Notes: generated by a model from the sequence alone, not told the origin. A stretch of DNA of 64,000 nucleotides from Sulfuritalea sp. (GCA_023229685.1 JALNYT010000001.1:310001-374000); one strand, 5' to 3'. Positions 24,727 through 34,415 are shown, numbered from the stretch's first letter. Numbers and translations: made by a program.

Positions 24727-26573
24727 GAGGCCACCTTTTTGCGAATGGGGGTCACCTTGTGCTCGGCGAGCGCGTCGGCAATCCTGCCCGAAATGAACGC
24801 GGCGGTAATCGGCGTGCCGTCGTAGTGCAGCACTCGGATCAGGCGTTTCGGATCGACCTCGCCTTCGTTGATCAGCAGCATGCGCAACTGGCCACTTTCG
24901 TTCTGCTCGACGACGAAGACATGGTCATGCTCGTTGATGAAGTCGATCACTTCGTCGGCAAACGGGAAGCCGCGCACCCGCATCGTATCGACATGGACGC
25001 CCTGGCTTTCCAGCAGCGCGAAGGCCTCGGCCATGGCCGGGCCGGTCGAGCCGTAATAGATGGCGCCAAAGCGGCTGGGTTTCGATGCGCGCTGCACGAT
25101 CGGTGCCGGCAGCAGCTTCTTCGCGGTTTCGAACTTGCGCCGCAGACGCTCCATGTTGTAGACGTAGTCGGTTCCGGCTTCGCTGTACTTGGCATAGGCG
25201 TTGCGCGTGGTGCCGCGGCTGAAAAACGCCCCTTTGGTCGGATGCGTGCCGGGAATCGTGCGCCAGGGTATGCCGTCGCCATCGACGTCGAGGTAGCGTC
25301 CGAAATTCTTGCCGGCCTCCAGTTCTTCCGCGGTCATCACCTTGCCGCGGTCGTAGCGGCGCTGGTCGTCCCAGTCGAACGGCTTGCACAGCCTGTCGTT
25401 CATGCCGATGTCGAGATCGATCAGGACGAAGACCGGGGTCTGCAGCCGATCGGCGAGATCAAAGGCCTGGGCGCCCAGCGTGAAGCACTCGTACGGATCT
25501 TCGGGAAACAGCATGACGTGCTTGGTATCGCCGTGCGAAGCGTAGGCGCAGGAGATCAGGTCGGACTGCTGGGTGCGGGTGGGCATGCCGGTGGACGGAC
25601 CGCCGCGCTGCACGTTGAAAATCACCGCCGGCACTTCGGCAAAATACGCCAGGCCGAAAAATTCCTGCATCAGCGATATGCCGGGACCGGAGGTCGCCGT
25701 AAAGGCGCGTGCGCCATTCCATGCGGCGCCGATCACCATGCCGATTGACGCGAGTTCGTCTTCAGCCTGAAGGATGGCGTAGCGCGCCATGCCGTTGTCG
25801 GGATCGGTGCGGTACTTGCGACAATAGCTGGTGAAGGCCTCGATCACCGAGGTCGAAGGTGTGATCGGGTACCAGGCGGCCACCGTGGCGCCGCCATACA
25901 CCGCGCCGAGCCCGCAGGCGTCGTTGCCGTTGATGAAGATCTGGTCGCCGACCGCATTGGCGCGTTCCACCCGCAAGCCGAGCGGGCAGGAAAGATTCGC
26001 CTTGGCGTACTCGTAGCCCAGCTTGAGGGCATTGACGTTGGCGCCGATCAGCTTGTCCTTGCCGCGGTACTGATCGGCAATCAATTTTTCGACGACGGCG
26101 AACTCCATGTCGAGCAGCGCTGTAAGTGCCCCGACGTACATGACGTTCTTGAACAACTGGCGCTGGCGCGGATCGCTGTATTCGCGGTTGCAGATTTCGG
26201 TGAGGGGAACGCCGAGCACCGTGATGTCGTCGCGGAACCTCGAGTGCGGAAGTGTCTTGGTCGAGTCGTAAACCAGGTAGCCGCCGGACGCGATCTCGGT
26301 GATGTCGCGATCCCAGGTCTGCGGGTTCATCGCCACCATCAGGTCGCAGCCGCCGCGACGGCCCAGCCAGCCGGCTGCCGAGACGCGCATTTCATACCAG
26401 GTCGGCATGCCCTGAATATTGGAGGGAAAAATGTTGCGCGGCGCGACCGGCACGCCCATGCGCATGATGGCGCGGGCGAACAGCTCGTTGGCCGACGCCG
26501 AGCCGGAGCCATTGACGTTGGCGAACTTGATGACGAAGTCGTTGCAGCTCTGTATGGGTTTATTGGCTTTCAT
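24723..26573 (-). CDS. 2-oxoacid:acceptor oxidoreductase, fused gamma-alpha subunit
   Basis: About 616 residues. An N-terminal gamma domain (GSGSASANELFARAIMRMGV near residue 22) is fused to an alpha domain with YPITPSTSVIEAFTSYC and GGPSTGMPTRTQQSDL. The architecture is the same as that of KorA but the sequence is distant. The ATG at 26573 is chosen because it overlaps the preceding stop (ATGA) and gives the family N-terminus; an upstream in-frame start would run into the FAD subunit gene. It pairs with the beta subunit downstream. Confidence 0.85.
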   Translation of the reverse strand: MKANKPIQSCNDFVIKFANVNGSGSASANELFARAIMRMGVPVAPRNIFPSNIQGMPTWYEMRVSAAGWLGRRGGCDLMVAMNPQTWDRDITEIASGGYLVYDSTKTLPHSRFRDDITVLGVPLTEICNREYSDPRQRQLFKNVMYVGALTALLDMEFAVVEKLIADQYRGKDKLIGANVNALKLGYEYAKANLSCPLGLRVERANAVGDQIFINGNDACGLGAVYGGATVAAWYPITPSTSVIEAFTSYCRKYRTDPDNGMARYAILQAEDELASIGMVIGAAWNGARAFTATSGPGISLMQEFFGLAYFAEVPAVIFNVQRGGPSTGMPTRTQQSDLISCAYASHGDTKHVMLFPEDPYECFTLGAQAFDLADRLQTPVFVLIDLDIGMNDRLCKPFDWDDQRRYDRGKVMTAEELEAGKNFGRYLDVDGDGIPWRTIPGTHPTKGAFFSRGTTRNAYAKYSEAGTDYVYNMERLRRKFETAKKLLPAPIVQRASKPSRFGAIYYGSTGPAMAEAFALLESQGVHVDTMRVRGFPFADEVIDFINEHDHVFVVEQNESGQLRMLLINEGEVDPKRLIRVLHYDGTPITAAFISGRIADALAEHKVTPIRKKVAS

Positions 26574-28357
26574 GTTCTGCGTGCCTCCGCTCCGGCTTCC
26601 GCGGTTTGTAGGAAAAATTTCTGCATGTCCCAGGCGCCGGTCGGACAGCGCTCGGCACACATGCCGCAATGCAGGCAGATGTTCTCGTCCTTGACCATCA
26701 CGCGTCCGGTCTTGAGCGTCTCCGACACATACAGCGCCTGATCGTGGTTTTTCGCCGGTGCCTTGAGGCGCTGGCGCAAGTCATCCTCTTCGCCGTTGGC
26801 GGTAAAGGTGATGCATTCGGTCGGGCAGATATCGACGCAGGCATCGCACTCGATGCAGGTCTTCGGGGTGAATACCGTCTCGATGTCGCAATTGAGGCAG
26901 CGATCGGCCTCGGCACAGGCCAGTAGCGGATCGAAGCCGATTTCGAGCTCGAGCTTGATGTCCTTGAGGGTCTTTTTCAGCGTCTTGGTCGGCACCTTCT
27001 TGCGCGCTTCCTCGGAGACGTTGTTGTCATAGCTCCATTCGTGGATGCCCATCTTCTGGCTCACGAGGTTGGTCATCGGTGGCGGCCGCTGCAGCAGATC
27101 CCGGCCGCGGCAGTAATGATCGATGGAGATGGCCGCCTCATGGCCCTGGGCCACGGCAGTGATGATGTTCTTCGGACCCAAGGCCGCATCGCCGCCGAAA
27201 AACACCAGGGACAGCGTCGACTGCAGGGTGACCGGGTTGAGCACCGGCATGCCCCACTTGTCGAACTGCAGGCCGATGTCTTTCTCGATCCACGGAAACG
27301 CGTTTTCCTGGCCGATGGCGACCAATACCTCGTCGCATTCCATCAGCTCATGCGGCTCCCCGGTCGGCACCAGGCTGCGGCGGCCCTTGTCGTCATATTC
27401 GGCGCGCACTTTCTCGAACAGCACGCCGGTAAGCTTGCCCTTGTTGTGCTGAAACTCCTTCGGTACCAGCATGTTGAGAATCGGGATGCCCTCATGCACG
27501 GCCTCTTCCTTTTCCCAGGGCGAGGCCTTCATCTCGTCGTAGCCGCTGCGCACCACGACTTTGACTTCCTCGCCTCCCAGCCGGCGCGCGGAGCGGCAGC
27601 AGTCCATCGCCGTATTGCCGCCGCCGAGCACGATCACGCGCTTGGATACTTTGGTGGTGTGGCCGAAAGCCACGTTGGACAGCCAGTCGATGCCGATATG
27701 GATGTGCGCCGCGGCTTCCTTGCGCCCCGGAATATCGGCGTCGCGCCCGCGCGGCGCGCCGGTGCCGACAAACACCGCGTCCCAGTTCTCCTTCAGCATG
27801 TCGCGCAGGCTGGTGACCCAATGCTCGTAATGCATCTCGACGCCGAGATCGATGATGTAGGCACATTCCTCGTCGATGACTTCGTCGGGCAGACGGAATT
27901 TCGGAATCTGGCTGCGCATCATGCCGCCGGGTGTCTTGCCGTTGTCGAATATCGTGACCTGGTAGCCCAGCACCGCCAGGTCGCGCGCCACGGTCAGCGA
28001 GGCAGGGCCGGCGCCGACGCAGGCAATGCGCTTGCCGTTCTTCTTTTCCGGCGGCTGCGGCAGGCGATCCTGAATGTCGTCCTTGAGATCGGCGCAGACA
28101 CGCTTCAAGCGGCAGATGGCCACCGGCTCCTTGTCCACCCGAGCGCGACGACAGGCGGGTTCGCAGGGGCGATCGCAGACACGCCCCAGAATGCCCGGAA
28201 AGACATTCGACCGCCAGTTGATCATGTAGGCATCCGTGTAGCGACCGGCGGCAATCAGCCGGATGTACTCGGGAACGGGGGTGTGGGCCGGACATGCCCA
28301 CTGGCAATCCACGACCTTATGAAAATAGTCGGGGATGCCGATGTTCGTCGGTTTCAC
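26570..28357 (-). CDS. FAD-dependent oxidoreductase with ferredoxin domains (electron-transfer subunit of the 2-oxoacid oxidoreductase)
   Basis: About 595 residues. The N-terminus has Fe-S cysteines (CQWACPAHTPVPEY; CDRPCEPACRR) as in GltD-like proteins, then FAD (CVGAGPASLTVARDL) and NAD(P) (VIVLGGGNTAMDCCR) folds, and a C-terminal pair of 4Fe-4S motifs (CIECDACVDICPTEC; CLHCGMCAERCP). It would pass electrons from the 2-oxoacid oxidoreductase to NAD(P). I chose the GTG at 28357 because GGAGA lies 10 bp before it and homologues begin there; an in-frame TTG at 28465 adds 36 unconserved residues. It overlaps the next gene by four bases. Confidence 0.8.
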   Translation of the reverse strand: MKPTNIGIPDYFHKVVDCQWACPAHTPVPEYIRLIAAGRYTDAYMINWRSNVFPGILGRVCDRPCEPACRRARVDKEPVAICRLKRVCADLKDDIQDRLPQPPEKKNGKRIACVGAGPASLTVARDLAVLGYQVTIFDNGKTPGGMMRSQIPKFRLPDEVIDEECAYIIDLGVEMHYEHWVTSLRDMLKENWDAVFVGTGAPRGRDADIPGRKEAAAHIHIGIDWLSNVAFGHTTKVSKRVIVLGGGNTAMDCCRSARRLGGEEVKVVVRSGYDEMKASPWEKEEAVHEGIPILNMLVPKEFQHNKGKLTGVLFEKVRAEYDDKGRRSLVPTGEPHELMECDEVLVAIGQENAFPWIEKDIGLQFDKWGMPVLNPVTLQSTLSLVFFGGDAALGPKNIITAVAQGHEAAISIDHYCRGRDLLQRPPPMTNLVSQKMGIHEWSYDNNVSEEARKKVPTKTLKKTLKDIKLELEIGFDPLLACAEADRCLNCDIETVFTPKTCIECDACVDICPTECITFTANGEEDDLRQRLKAPAKNHDQALYVSETLKTGRVMVKDENICLHCGMCAERCPTGAWDMQKFFLQTAEAGAEARRT

Positions 28358-28556
28358 GTGCGCTCTGTCTCCAGTCACTGTGTACTGCTTCAAGACCGCC
28401 AGCGGGACGCCGCCGACCTTGGGGGGTTGCACTTTAGCACCGTCTGGCCCGAAACAAAACCGCAAAGCGAGTAGGCGACTGGACTGTAGGGCTTTCCCTC
28501 AAGGCCAAAAATCGGCTAGTCTCTGCACTTCATTTTTTGTCTGGCGGTAACTCATC

Positions 28557-29276
28557 ATGGCTCTGCGCGCAATCATTTTTGATGTCGACGGTACCCTTGC
28601 CAACACCGAGCGCGACGGCCATCGCCCGGCCTGCAATGCGGCCTTTGCCGAGGTAGGGCTGTCCTGGCACTGGGACGAGGCGTTCTACGGCACCTTGCTG
28701 GATGTAACCGGGGGCCTGGAACGGATTCGCTACTACGCCGAGCATTTTGACCCGGCGACACGGGCGCGCCCCGATTTCGACGAACTGGTGCGCCGTGCGC
28801 ACGAGATCAAGACGCGAAATTACCAGCGCCTGCTGGCCGCCGGAGCGATCCCCCTGCGTGCAGATATCGGACAACTGATTTGCGATGCGCGCACCGAAGG
28901 GGTGCGGCTGGCGATCGCCTCGAGTTCCAAGCTGGAAAACGTGGTCGGCCTGCTGCGGGCCAATCTTGGCCCCAACGCCGATGCCTGGTTCGATGTGATC
29001 GCTTCCGGCGACGTGGTAACGGCCAAGAAGCCGTCGCCCGAAATCTACCTGTGGACCCTGCGGCAACTCGATCTCCCGCCGCGCGATTGCCTGGCCGTGG
29101 AGGACTCCTCCCACGGGCTGGCGGCGAGCCTGGCCGCACACATCCCGACCGTGGTGACGGTCAGCGATTACACCATCAACGAGGACTTCGAAGGCGCACG
29201 CATGGTCCTGCCCGAGGCTGACCGGGTGTCGCTGGACAAGCTGCGGGCGTGGCACGCCACGGCAAGCTCATCCTGA
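28557..29276 (+). CDS. CbbY-like HAD-IA phosphatase
   Basis: A 239-residue HAD hydrolase. Motif I is FDVDGTLANTE (nucleophile D9, acid/base D11), motif II ASSS (about 120-123), the motif III lysine is in AKKPSPEIY and motif IV is VEDSSHGLAA. A helical cap sits between motifs I and II. CbbY members dephosphorylate xylulose-1,5-bisphosphate and similar by-products of Rubisco; no cbb genes are in the window. Monocistronic, divergent from the FAD subunit gene. Confidence 0.88.
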   Translation: MALRAIIFDVDGTLANTERDGHRPACNAAFAEVGLSWHWDEAFYGTLLDVTGGLERIRYYAEHFDPATRARPDFDELVRRAHEIKTRNYQRLLAAGAIPLRADIGQLICDARTEGVRLAIASSSKLENVVGLLRANLGPNADAWFDVIASGDVVTAKKPSPEIYLWTLRQLDLPPRDCLAVEDSSHGLAASLAAHIPTVVTVSDYTINEDFEGARMVLPEADRVSLDKLRAWHATASSS

Positions 29277-29278
29277 AG

Positions 29279-29300
29279 CCCGCTTTGCTGCCGCAGCGGG
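29279..29300 (+). terminator. Hairpin after the CbbY-like gene
   Basis: CCCGCT and AGCGGG form a 6-bp stem with a 10-nt loop immediately after the stop codon. A T-rich stretch (CTTTTTGCTTT) follows about 9 bp later, so it is a possible but imperfect intrinsic terminator. Confidence 0.35.
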
Positions 29301-29419
29301 TCCCGTCGCTTTTTGCTTTCCGCTGCGACATCAGAGCACAAGAGTCGGCGCTGGCGAGACGGCGGCATCGCGCCTGATCGACCCGCTGGTCCGGTCATTT
29401 TCGTGAAGAGGCAGGGTGG

Positions 29420-30652
29420 TCAACGCCGGACAAGCAGGTAGATGCCGAGGCCGAGCATGACAAGGCCCGCCGCCAGCTTCAGGAAGCGGCCCTCATTTTC
29501 CTGCAGGCGACGCCGGCTCAGGGTGGTGACGCCGATGGCAAGGACCACGATGTCGTCGAGCATGTACATCAGGTTGTAGAGCAGCAGATAGCCGTAGTAA
29601 CCGGCGCCGTCGAGCCGGCGCAGCGTCAGTATCCGCGTGTAGAGCGCCGGAAACCCCGAGGTGCATAGCAGTTCGACGATCTGCACCATTACGGCGAGCA
29701 GCGCCGTGCCGACCAGCGCGGGCCACAGGTTCTCGGCATGGAGGATTGCGCGCAACCGCGCGTAGATGCCCGGCTTGGCCGCATCCGGGATGGACAGGGT
29801 GATGCCCCGGCCGAACGCCACGAAATCCTTGAGGTTGATCGCGCCGGCAACGATCGCCAGCAGAGCGATCGCAATCTCCGAGATGCGCGACAGCCCGATC
29901 AACAGGAACAGGTTGAGCCAGGCGGCCATGAAGGCGAAATAGGCAATGCCCTGGATCGCGACGAAAGTGCCGGCGACGGCCAGCATCCGGCGCCGGTCGC
30001 CGAGCGTCGCCAGCATCGAGATCATCAGGATCAGCACCCACATCGAGCAGGGATTGAAGCCGTCGAGCAGACCGATGGCGATGGTGAACAGCGGCAGGCC
30101 GAGGTCATCGACGCTTACGTGCCGGCCGCCGCTGAAGGGAATTTCGATCGTCTCTTCGCCCGGCGCCTTGCATACGGTTTCGTCGGCGACGCCGCAAGCC
30201 GCTGCGCCTCCCGCTGCGGCAGGAAGCCTCCCATGATCCAGCGCCGCGCGTATCTGCGCGCCGGTGGTCGCCGCGCTATCGAAGCCGACGATCAGTTCCG
30301 GCCCGATGCGGATCGTCGGTACGCCGGGCTGGGCGATGCCCGCGTTGCGCGAGAGCTGGTTGAGGCGGACGAGCGCATCCGGGTCGCGCCGGACGTCGAC
30401 GAGGGACACGCTGAGGTCCGGCCGCTCGCGCGCAAGCTCACCGAGAAAGGCCTTGGCGGCCTCGCAGTGGGGGCATCCTTCCCTGACGAAGACCTCGATC
30501 GCGGGCGAGGAAGTTTCTTCAGCTGCTGCCGAAGGACCGGCGTTACCCATGCATAGAACCACCAGCAGGATGACTGGACCGGCCCGGCGGATGGCTGAAA
30601 GCCACCACCGCACGGCAAGAAAAGCGCGCTCGGCCTGCGCCAGCACGGGCAT
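29420..30652 (-). CDS. Thioredoxin-like domain fused to a CcdA/DsbD-like membrane domain
   Basis: About 410 residues. A membrane helix or signal (AGPVILLVVLCMGNAG, residues 24-39) precedes a thioredoxin-fold domain with C60-P-H-C63. Six or more transmembrane helices follow, with the CcdA-type cysteines in GFNPCSMW and ELLCTSGFPA. It probably moves reducing equivalents across the inner membrane to periplasmic thiols. The thioredoxin domain is N-terminal, the reverse of DsbD. ATG 30652 overlaps the potD stop (TGATG) and has AAGGTG upstream; a GTG at 30676 is the alternative. Confidence 0.75.
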   Translation of the reverse strand: MPVLAQAERAFLAVRWWLSAIRRAGPVILLVVLCMGNAGPSAAAEETSSPAIEVFVREGCPHCEAAKAFLGELARERPDLSVSLVDVRRDPDALVRLNQLSRNAGIAQPGVPTIRIGPELIVGFDSAATTGAQIRAALDHGRLPAAAGGAAACGVADETVCKAPGEETIEIPFSGGRHVSVDDLGLPLFTIAIGLLDGFNPCSMWVLILMISMLATLGDRRRMLAVAGTFVAIQGIAYFAFMAAWLNLFLLIGLSRISEIAIALLAIVAGAINLKDFVAFGRGITLSIPDAAKPGIYARLRAILHAENLWPALVGTALLAVMVQIVELLCTSGFPALYTRILTLRRLDGAGYYGYLLLYNLMYMLDDIVVLAIGVTTLSRRRLQENEGRFLKLAAGLVMLGLGIYLLVRR

Positions 30653-31707
30653 CACCGCACCTTGATCTCGGTCCACATGCGCGCAAGGGTGCGGCGCATT
30701 TTCGGTTCGAAATCGCGCAGCATTTCGAGCCGGGCGAGGGTTTGCGGCGGCGGGAAGAGGCCCTCTTCGGCGGCGATCTCCGACCGGATGTAGGGCGTCG
30801 CGGCAGTGTTGGCGTTGCCGGCGCCGATCAAATTGGATACGTCGGCGGCGTTGCCGCCTTCGAGCATGAAGTCGATGAAGCGATGCGCCAGGTCGGGTCG
30901 CTGACCCGACTTGTGCAGCACGAAGTTGTCCACCGCCAGCACTGCCCCTTCCCTCGGCGTAGTGAAGCCGATGCTGAAGGGGCGATGCGCCGCTTTGGCA
31001 TCCTCGCGTGCGCGGTACATGTCATTCGAGTAGCCGTGGGCGACCCAGATGTTGCCGATGGCGAGATCCTTGATGTAGGTGCTGTTGGAGAAGGTGGCCC
31101 AATAGGGCTTGGCGCGCAGGATCACGCGTTTGGCCTCCTCCCACTTGGCGGCATCCTTTTCCTGCACCGAATAGCCGAGGTATTTCATCGCGGCGGCCAT
31201 CAGTTCGCGCTGGCTGTTCAGCACCGTGACCCTGCCCCTGATCTTTTCGAGATACTTCGGCTCGAAGATCAGCGCCCAGGTATCGGTCGGCAGGCCGAGC
31301 GCCTGCATCTTGTCGACGTTGTAGCCGACCAGCGTGACTGTCGTCGCATAGGGCACCGAGTAGCGGTTGCCGGGATCGAACCACAGATTGCGAAACTCGG
31401 GCTTCAGGTTGGCGATATGGGACAGCTGCGACTTGTCGAGTTCGCGCAGCGCGCCGCGTCGCACGAGCGACTCGACGGCGTTGCCGGTGGGCACTATGAC
31501 ATCGTAGCCGACCGCGCCGGCTTCCAGCTTGGCCAGCATCTCCTCGTTGTCCGAGTAGTAGTCCTGCTTGACGCGGCAATGACAATGCGCCTCGAAGCGC
31601 TTGAGCGTGTCGTCGCTGATGTAGTTGTTCCAGTTGTAGAGGTGCAGCACGTCCTCCGCCCGCGCTGCCGACAAAACAATCAGCAGCAGCCATGTCAGGT
31701 GCTTCAT
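30652..31707 (-). CDS. potD: Polyamine ABC transporter substrate-binding protein
   Basis: A 351-residue periplasmic binding protein of the PotD/PotF type. The signal peptide ends near ARA-ED (residue 17); LHLYNWNNYISDDTLKRFEA is the typical start of the mature protein, and YDVIVPTGNAVESLVRRGAL follows. It binds spermidine or putrescine and delivers it to PotBC. It overlaps potC by four bases and is last of the four pot genes. Confidence 0.9.
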   Translation of the reverse strand: MKHLTWLLLIVLSAARAEDVLHLYNWNNYISDDTLKRFEAHCHCRVKQDYYSDNEEMLAKLEAGAVGYDVIVPTGNAVESLVRRGALRELDKSQLSHIANLKPEFRNLWFDPGNRYSVPYATTVTLVGYNVDKMQALGLPTDTWALIFEPKYLEKIRGRVTVLNSQRELMAAAMKYLGYSVQEKDAAKWEEAKRVILRAKPYWATFSNSTYIKDLAIGNIWVAHGYSNDMYRAREDAKAAHRPFSIGFTTPREGAVLAVDNFVLHKSGQRPDLAHRFIDFMLEGGNAADVSNLIGAGNANTAATPYIRSEIAAEEGLFPPPQTLARLEMLRDFEPKMRRTLARMWTEIKVR

Positions 31708-32483
31708 GCCTTCCCTTTCAGCACGTCCGGCGCGAAGCGGGAAGCGAGGAAGATCAGTGTCAGCGTCAGCGCCATCAACAGCGTCGACACGGCATTGACC
31801 TCGGGTGTAACTGCCACCTTGATCATCGAGTAGATCTGTAGCGGCAGCGTGCTGACACCAACACCGGCGACGAAGAAGGTGATGACGAAGTCGTCGATCG
31901 AAAGCGTGAAGCTCATCAGGAAACCGGCTACCAGCGCGGGCAGGATCAGCGGCAGGGTGATGCGGCTGAAGGTCGCCCAGGGCGTGGCGCCGAGGTCGCG
32001 CGCCGCTTCGAAGATGCTCTCGTCCATGCCCGCCAGCCGCGCCCGCACGATCACCGCAACGAAGCCGATGGAAAAGGTGATGTGGGCGACGAGAATCGAC
32101 AGGAAGCCCAGGGTCAGGTCGAGCACCTGGCGGAAGAACAGCAGCAAGGACACGCCGAGCAGGATCTCCGGCATCGCCACCGGCGTCAGCACCAGCAGGG
32201 GCAGGAAACGGAAGTGGTAGCGGTGCATCGCCAGACCTGCCATCGCACCGAGCACCGTGGCGATCGTCGAGGACAGCAGGGCGATCAGCACCGAGTTGCC
32301 GGCCGCGCGCAGCATCTCGCCGTCACCCATCAGCTTCGCGTACCAGCGCGTGGTGAAGCCAACCCATTGGGCGTTGAGTACCGAATCGTTGAACGAAAAC
32401 AGCACCACGACCGCCAGCGGGATGTAGAGGAAGGCGTAGGTCGCCAGCGAGGCGACCCACAGCCAGAAGGTCGAACGCTTCAT
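31704..32483 (-). CDS. potC: Polyamine ABC transporter permease
   Basis: A 259-residue inner-membrane permease with six predicted helices and the EAA loop (EAARDLGATPWATFSRITLPLI, about residues 163-184) that docks the ATPase. ATG 32483 gives the family start MKRSTFWLW; it overlaps the potB stop by four bases (ATGA). Confidence 0.9.
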   Translation of the reverse strand: MKRSTFWLWVASLATYAFLYIPLAVVVLFSFNDSVLNAQWVGFTTRWYAKLMGDGEMLRAAGNSVLIALLSSTIATVLGAMAGLAMHRYHFRFLPLLVLTPVAMPEILLGVSLLLFFRQVLDLTLGFLSILVAHITFSIGFVAVIVRARLAGMDESIFEAARDLGATPWATFSRITLPLILPALVAGFLMSFTLSIDDFVITFFVAGVGVSTLPLQIYSMIKVAVTPEVNAVSTLLMALTLTLIFLASRFAPDVLKGKA

Positions 32484-33313
32484 GTTACGGCTTCCGTGCC
32501 GTGTAGTCCCCGGCGTGCCGCCCACGCCATGGCGCCCGCCAGCGCCAGGACCGCCAGCGTCAGCATGATCGACAGGGCCGAACCCAATGGCCAGTCACGG
32601 TCTTCGAGGAACTGCGCCTTGATCAGGTTGCCGATCAGGATGTCGCCGGTACCGCCGAGCAGTTCCGGTACGGCAAACATGCCCAGGACCGGAATGAAAA
32701 CCAGCGCCGAGCCCGAGAAGACGCCGGGCAGCGAGAGCGGAAAGGTCACCCGCCAGAAGCTGGTCCAGGCGTTCGCACCGAGATCCTGCGCCGCTTCGAG
32801 CAGCGCCGGGTCGTGCTTCTCGAGGTTGGTATACAGCGGCAGGATCATGAAGGGCAGATGCACGTAGACCATGCCGATGATCACCGCGAACGGCGTATAG
32901 AGCAGGCCGACCGGGCCCAGCAACATGATCCAGGCATAGATGCGGACCAGGAAGTTGCTGGCGAACGGCAGGATCACCAGCAGCACCAGCAGGTCGCGGC
33001 GCTTGGCCGGGCTCCTCGCGATCAGCCAGGCCAGGGGGTAGGCCAGCACGATGCAGGTCAGCGTCGTCAGCAGGGCAACGAAGAAAGAGCGGACGAAGAT
33101 TTCGAGGTAGATGACGTCGCTTGAGAGGAAGCCGAAGGCGTCGAGAGAAAGTGCCGGCCATGGCGCCAATCCGCCAAATTCGCCCGGCTCGCGGAACGAC
33201 GCGACAACGACGATCAGCGCCGGGGCAAGGAAGAAGAACAGCAGGAAGGCCGTCGGCGGCAGAGTCACCACCCATTTGGTCAGGTCGGCAGGCTGGGCGC
33301 GCACGTCGGACAT
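32480..33313 (-). CDS. potB: Polyamine ABC transporter permease
   Basis: A 277-residue permease with six helices and an EAA loop (EAAQDLGANAWTSFWRVTFPLS, about residues 184-205). It forms the membrane channel with PotC. ATG 33313 (MSDVRAQ) is used, 16 bp after the potA stop; longer in-frame extensions overlap potA. Confidence 0.9.
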   Translation of the reverse strand: MSDVRAQPADLTKWVVTLPPTAFLLFFFLAPALIVVVASFREPGEFGGLAPWPALSLDAFGFLSSDVIYLEIFVRSFFVALLTTLTCIVLAYPLAWLIARSPAKRRDLLVLLVILPFASNFLVRIYAWIMLLGPVGLLYTPFAVIIGMVYVHLPFMILPLYTNLEKHDPALLEAAQDLGANAWTSFWRVTFPLSLPGVFSGSALVFIPVLGMFAVPELLGGTGDILIGNLIKAQFLEDRDWPLGSALSIMLTLAVLALAGAMAWAARRGLHGTEAVT

Positions 33314-33329
33314 GGTTTCAGTGCCGCGT

Positions 33330-34415
33330 TCAGTTGCGCAAGTACACGCCGGCATCCTGCCGCCAGCAGACGGCGACCGGGTCACCCACCTCGTGAAACT
33401 TGGCGCGGCCCGAAGCGGCGTTGGGCATCAGCGCCTCGATGATAAAGCCGTTCGCCAGTTCGACCTTGTAGAGCGTGACATCGCCCAGATAGAGTAGTTC
33501 CTTGACGCGGCCTTCGAAGCGGTTCCTGAGGTCCGCCGATTCCTTGTGACCGAAGACCCGGATCAGTTCCGGACGCAGGGCGAAAGCGCCACGCTCGCCG
33601 ACGCGGATCGGCCGCGGATCGGTGGCCGCAATCTCACCCAGGCCCTCTGCGTTCAGCTTCAGCAGCACCTTGCCCGACGCGGCGACTTCGACCTCCAGCA
33701 GGTTGATGCGGCCGATGAAATCCGCGACGAAGCGGTTTGCGGGATTGGTATAGAGCTTGTCCGGTTCGTCGCACTGCTCGATGCAGCCGTTCCTCATCAC
33801 GCCGATGCGGTGCGACAGCGCGAGCGCTTCCTGCTGCGAGTGCGTGACGAAGACGAAGGTGATGCCGACCTCGCGCTGCAGGGCGATCAACTCAACCTGC
33901 ATCTCGACGCGCAGCTTGGCGTCGAGCGCTCCGAGCGGCTCGTCGAGCAGCAACAGGTGCGGCTTGTTCACCAGCCCGCGGGCGAGCGCCACGCGCTGCT
34001 TCTGGCCGCCGGACAGTTCGTGCGGAAACTGGCTGGCCTTGTCGGTGAGATGCACCAGCGCCAGGGTTTCATCGACGCGGCGGCGAATCTCTTCGCGCGA
34101 GCGACCGGCCATTTCGAGAGGGAAGGCCACGTTGCCGGCAACCGTCATGTGCGGGAACAGCGCGTAACTCTGGAACACCGTGTGCAGCGGCCGCTTTTCC
34201 GGCGGGACGCCGGCGAGCGAGCGGCCGTCGAGCAGGATGTCGCCCTCGTCGGGCGCATCGAAACCGGCGATCATGCGCAGGATGGTGGTCTTGCCGCAGC
34301 CCGACGGGCCGAGCAGGGTGAAGAACTCCCCGGCATCGATGGACAGTGTGACGTCCTTCACCGCTTCGAGATCACCAAAGCGGCGCGTGATGTTCTTGAG
34401 TTCGAGCAGAGCCAC
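33330..34415 (-). CDS. potA: Polyamine ABC transporter ATPase
   Basis: A 361-residue ABC ATPase. Walker A is GPSGCGKTT (about residues 36-44), the signature LSGGQKQRVALARGL, Walker B LLLLDEPLGALD, and a C-terminal TOBE-type regulatory domain follows residue 235. It energises PotBCD. The start codon is GTG. First gene of the potABCD set, which continues into the thioredoxin-CcdA-like gene with overlapping codons. Confidence 0.92.
   Translation of the reverse strand: MALLELKNITRRFGDLEAVKDVTLSIDAGEFFTLLGPSGCGKTTILRMIAGFDAPDEGDILLDGRSLAGVPPEKRPLHTVFQSYALFPHMTVAGNVAFPLEMAGRSREEIRRRVDETLALVHLTDKASQFPHELSGGQKQRVALARGLVNKPHLLLLDEPLGALDAKLRVEMQVELIALQREVGITFVFVTHSQQEALALSHRIGVMRNGCIEQCDEPDKLYTNPANRFVADFIGRINLLEVEVAASGKVLLKLNAEGLGEIAATDPRPIRVGERGAFALRPELIRVFGHKESADLRNRFEGRVKELLYLGDVTLYKVELANGFIIEALMPNAASGRAKFHEVGDPVAVCWRQDAGVYLRN

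Noticed and set aside
27041..28474. Open frame of 477 codons on the plus strand
   Set aside because: Antisense to the FAD/Fe-S subunit, whose cluster and dinucleotide motifs are unambiguous.
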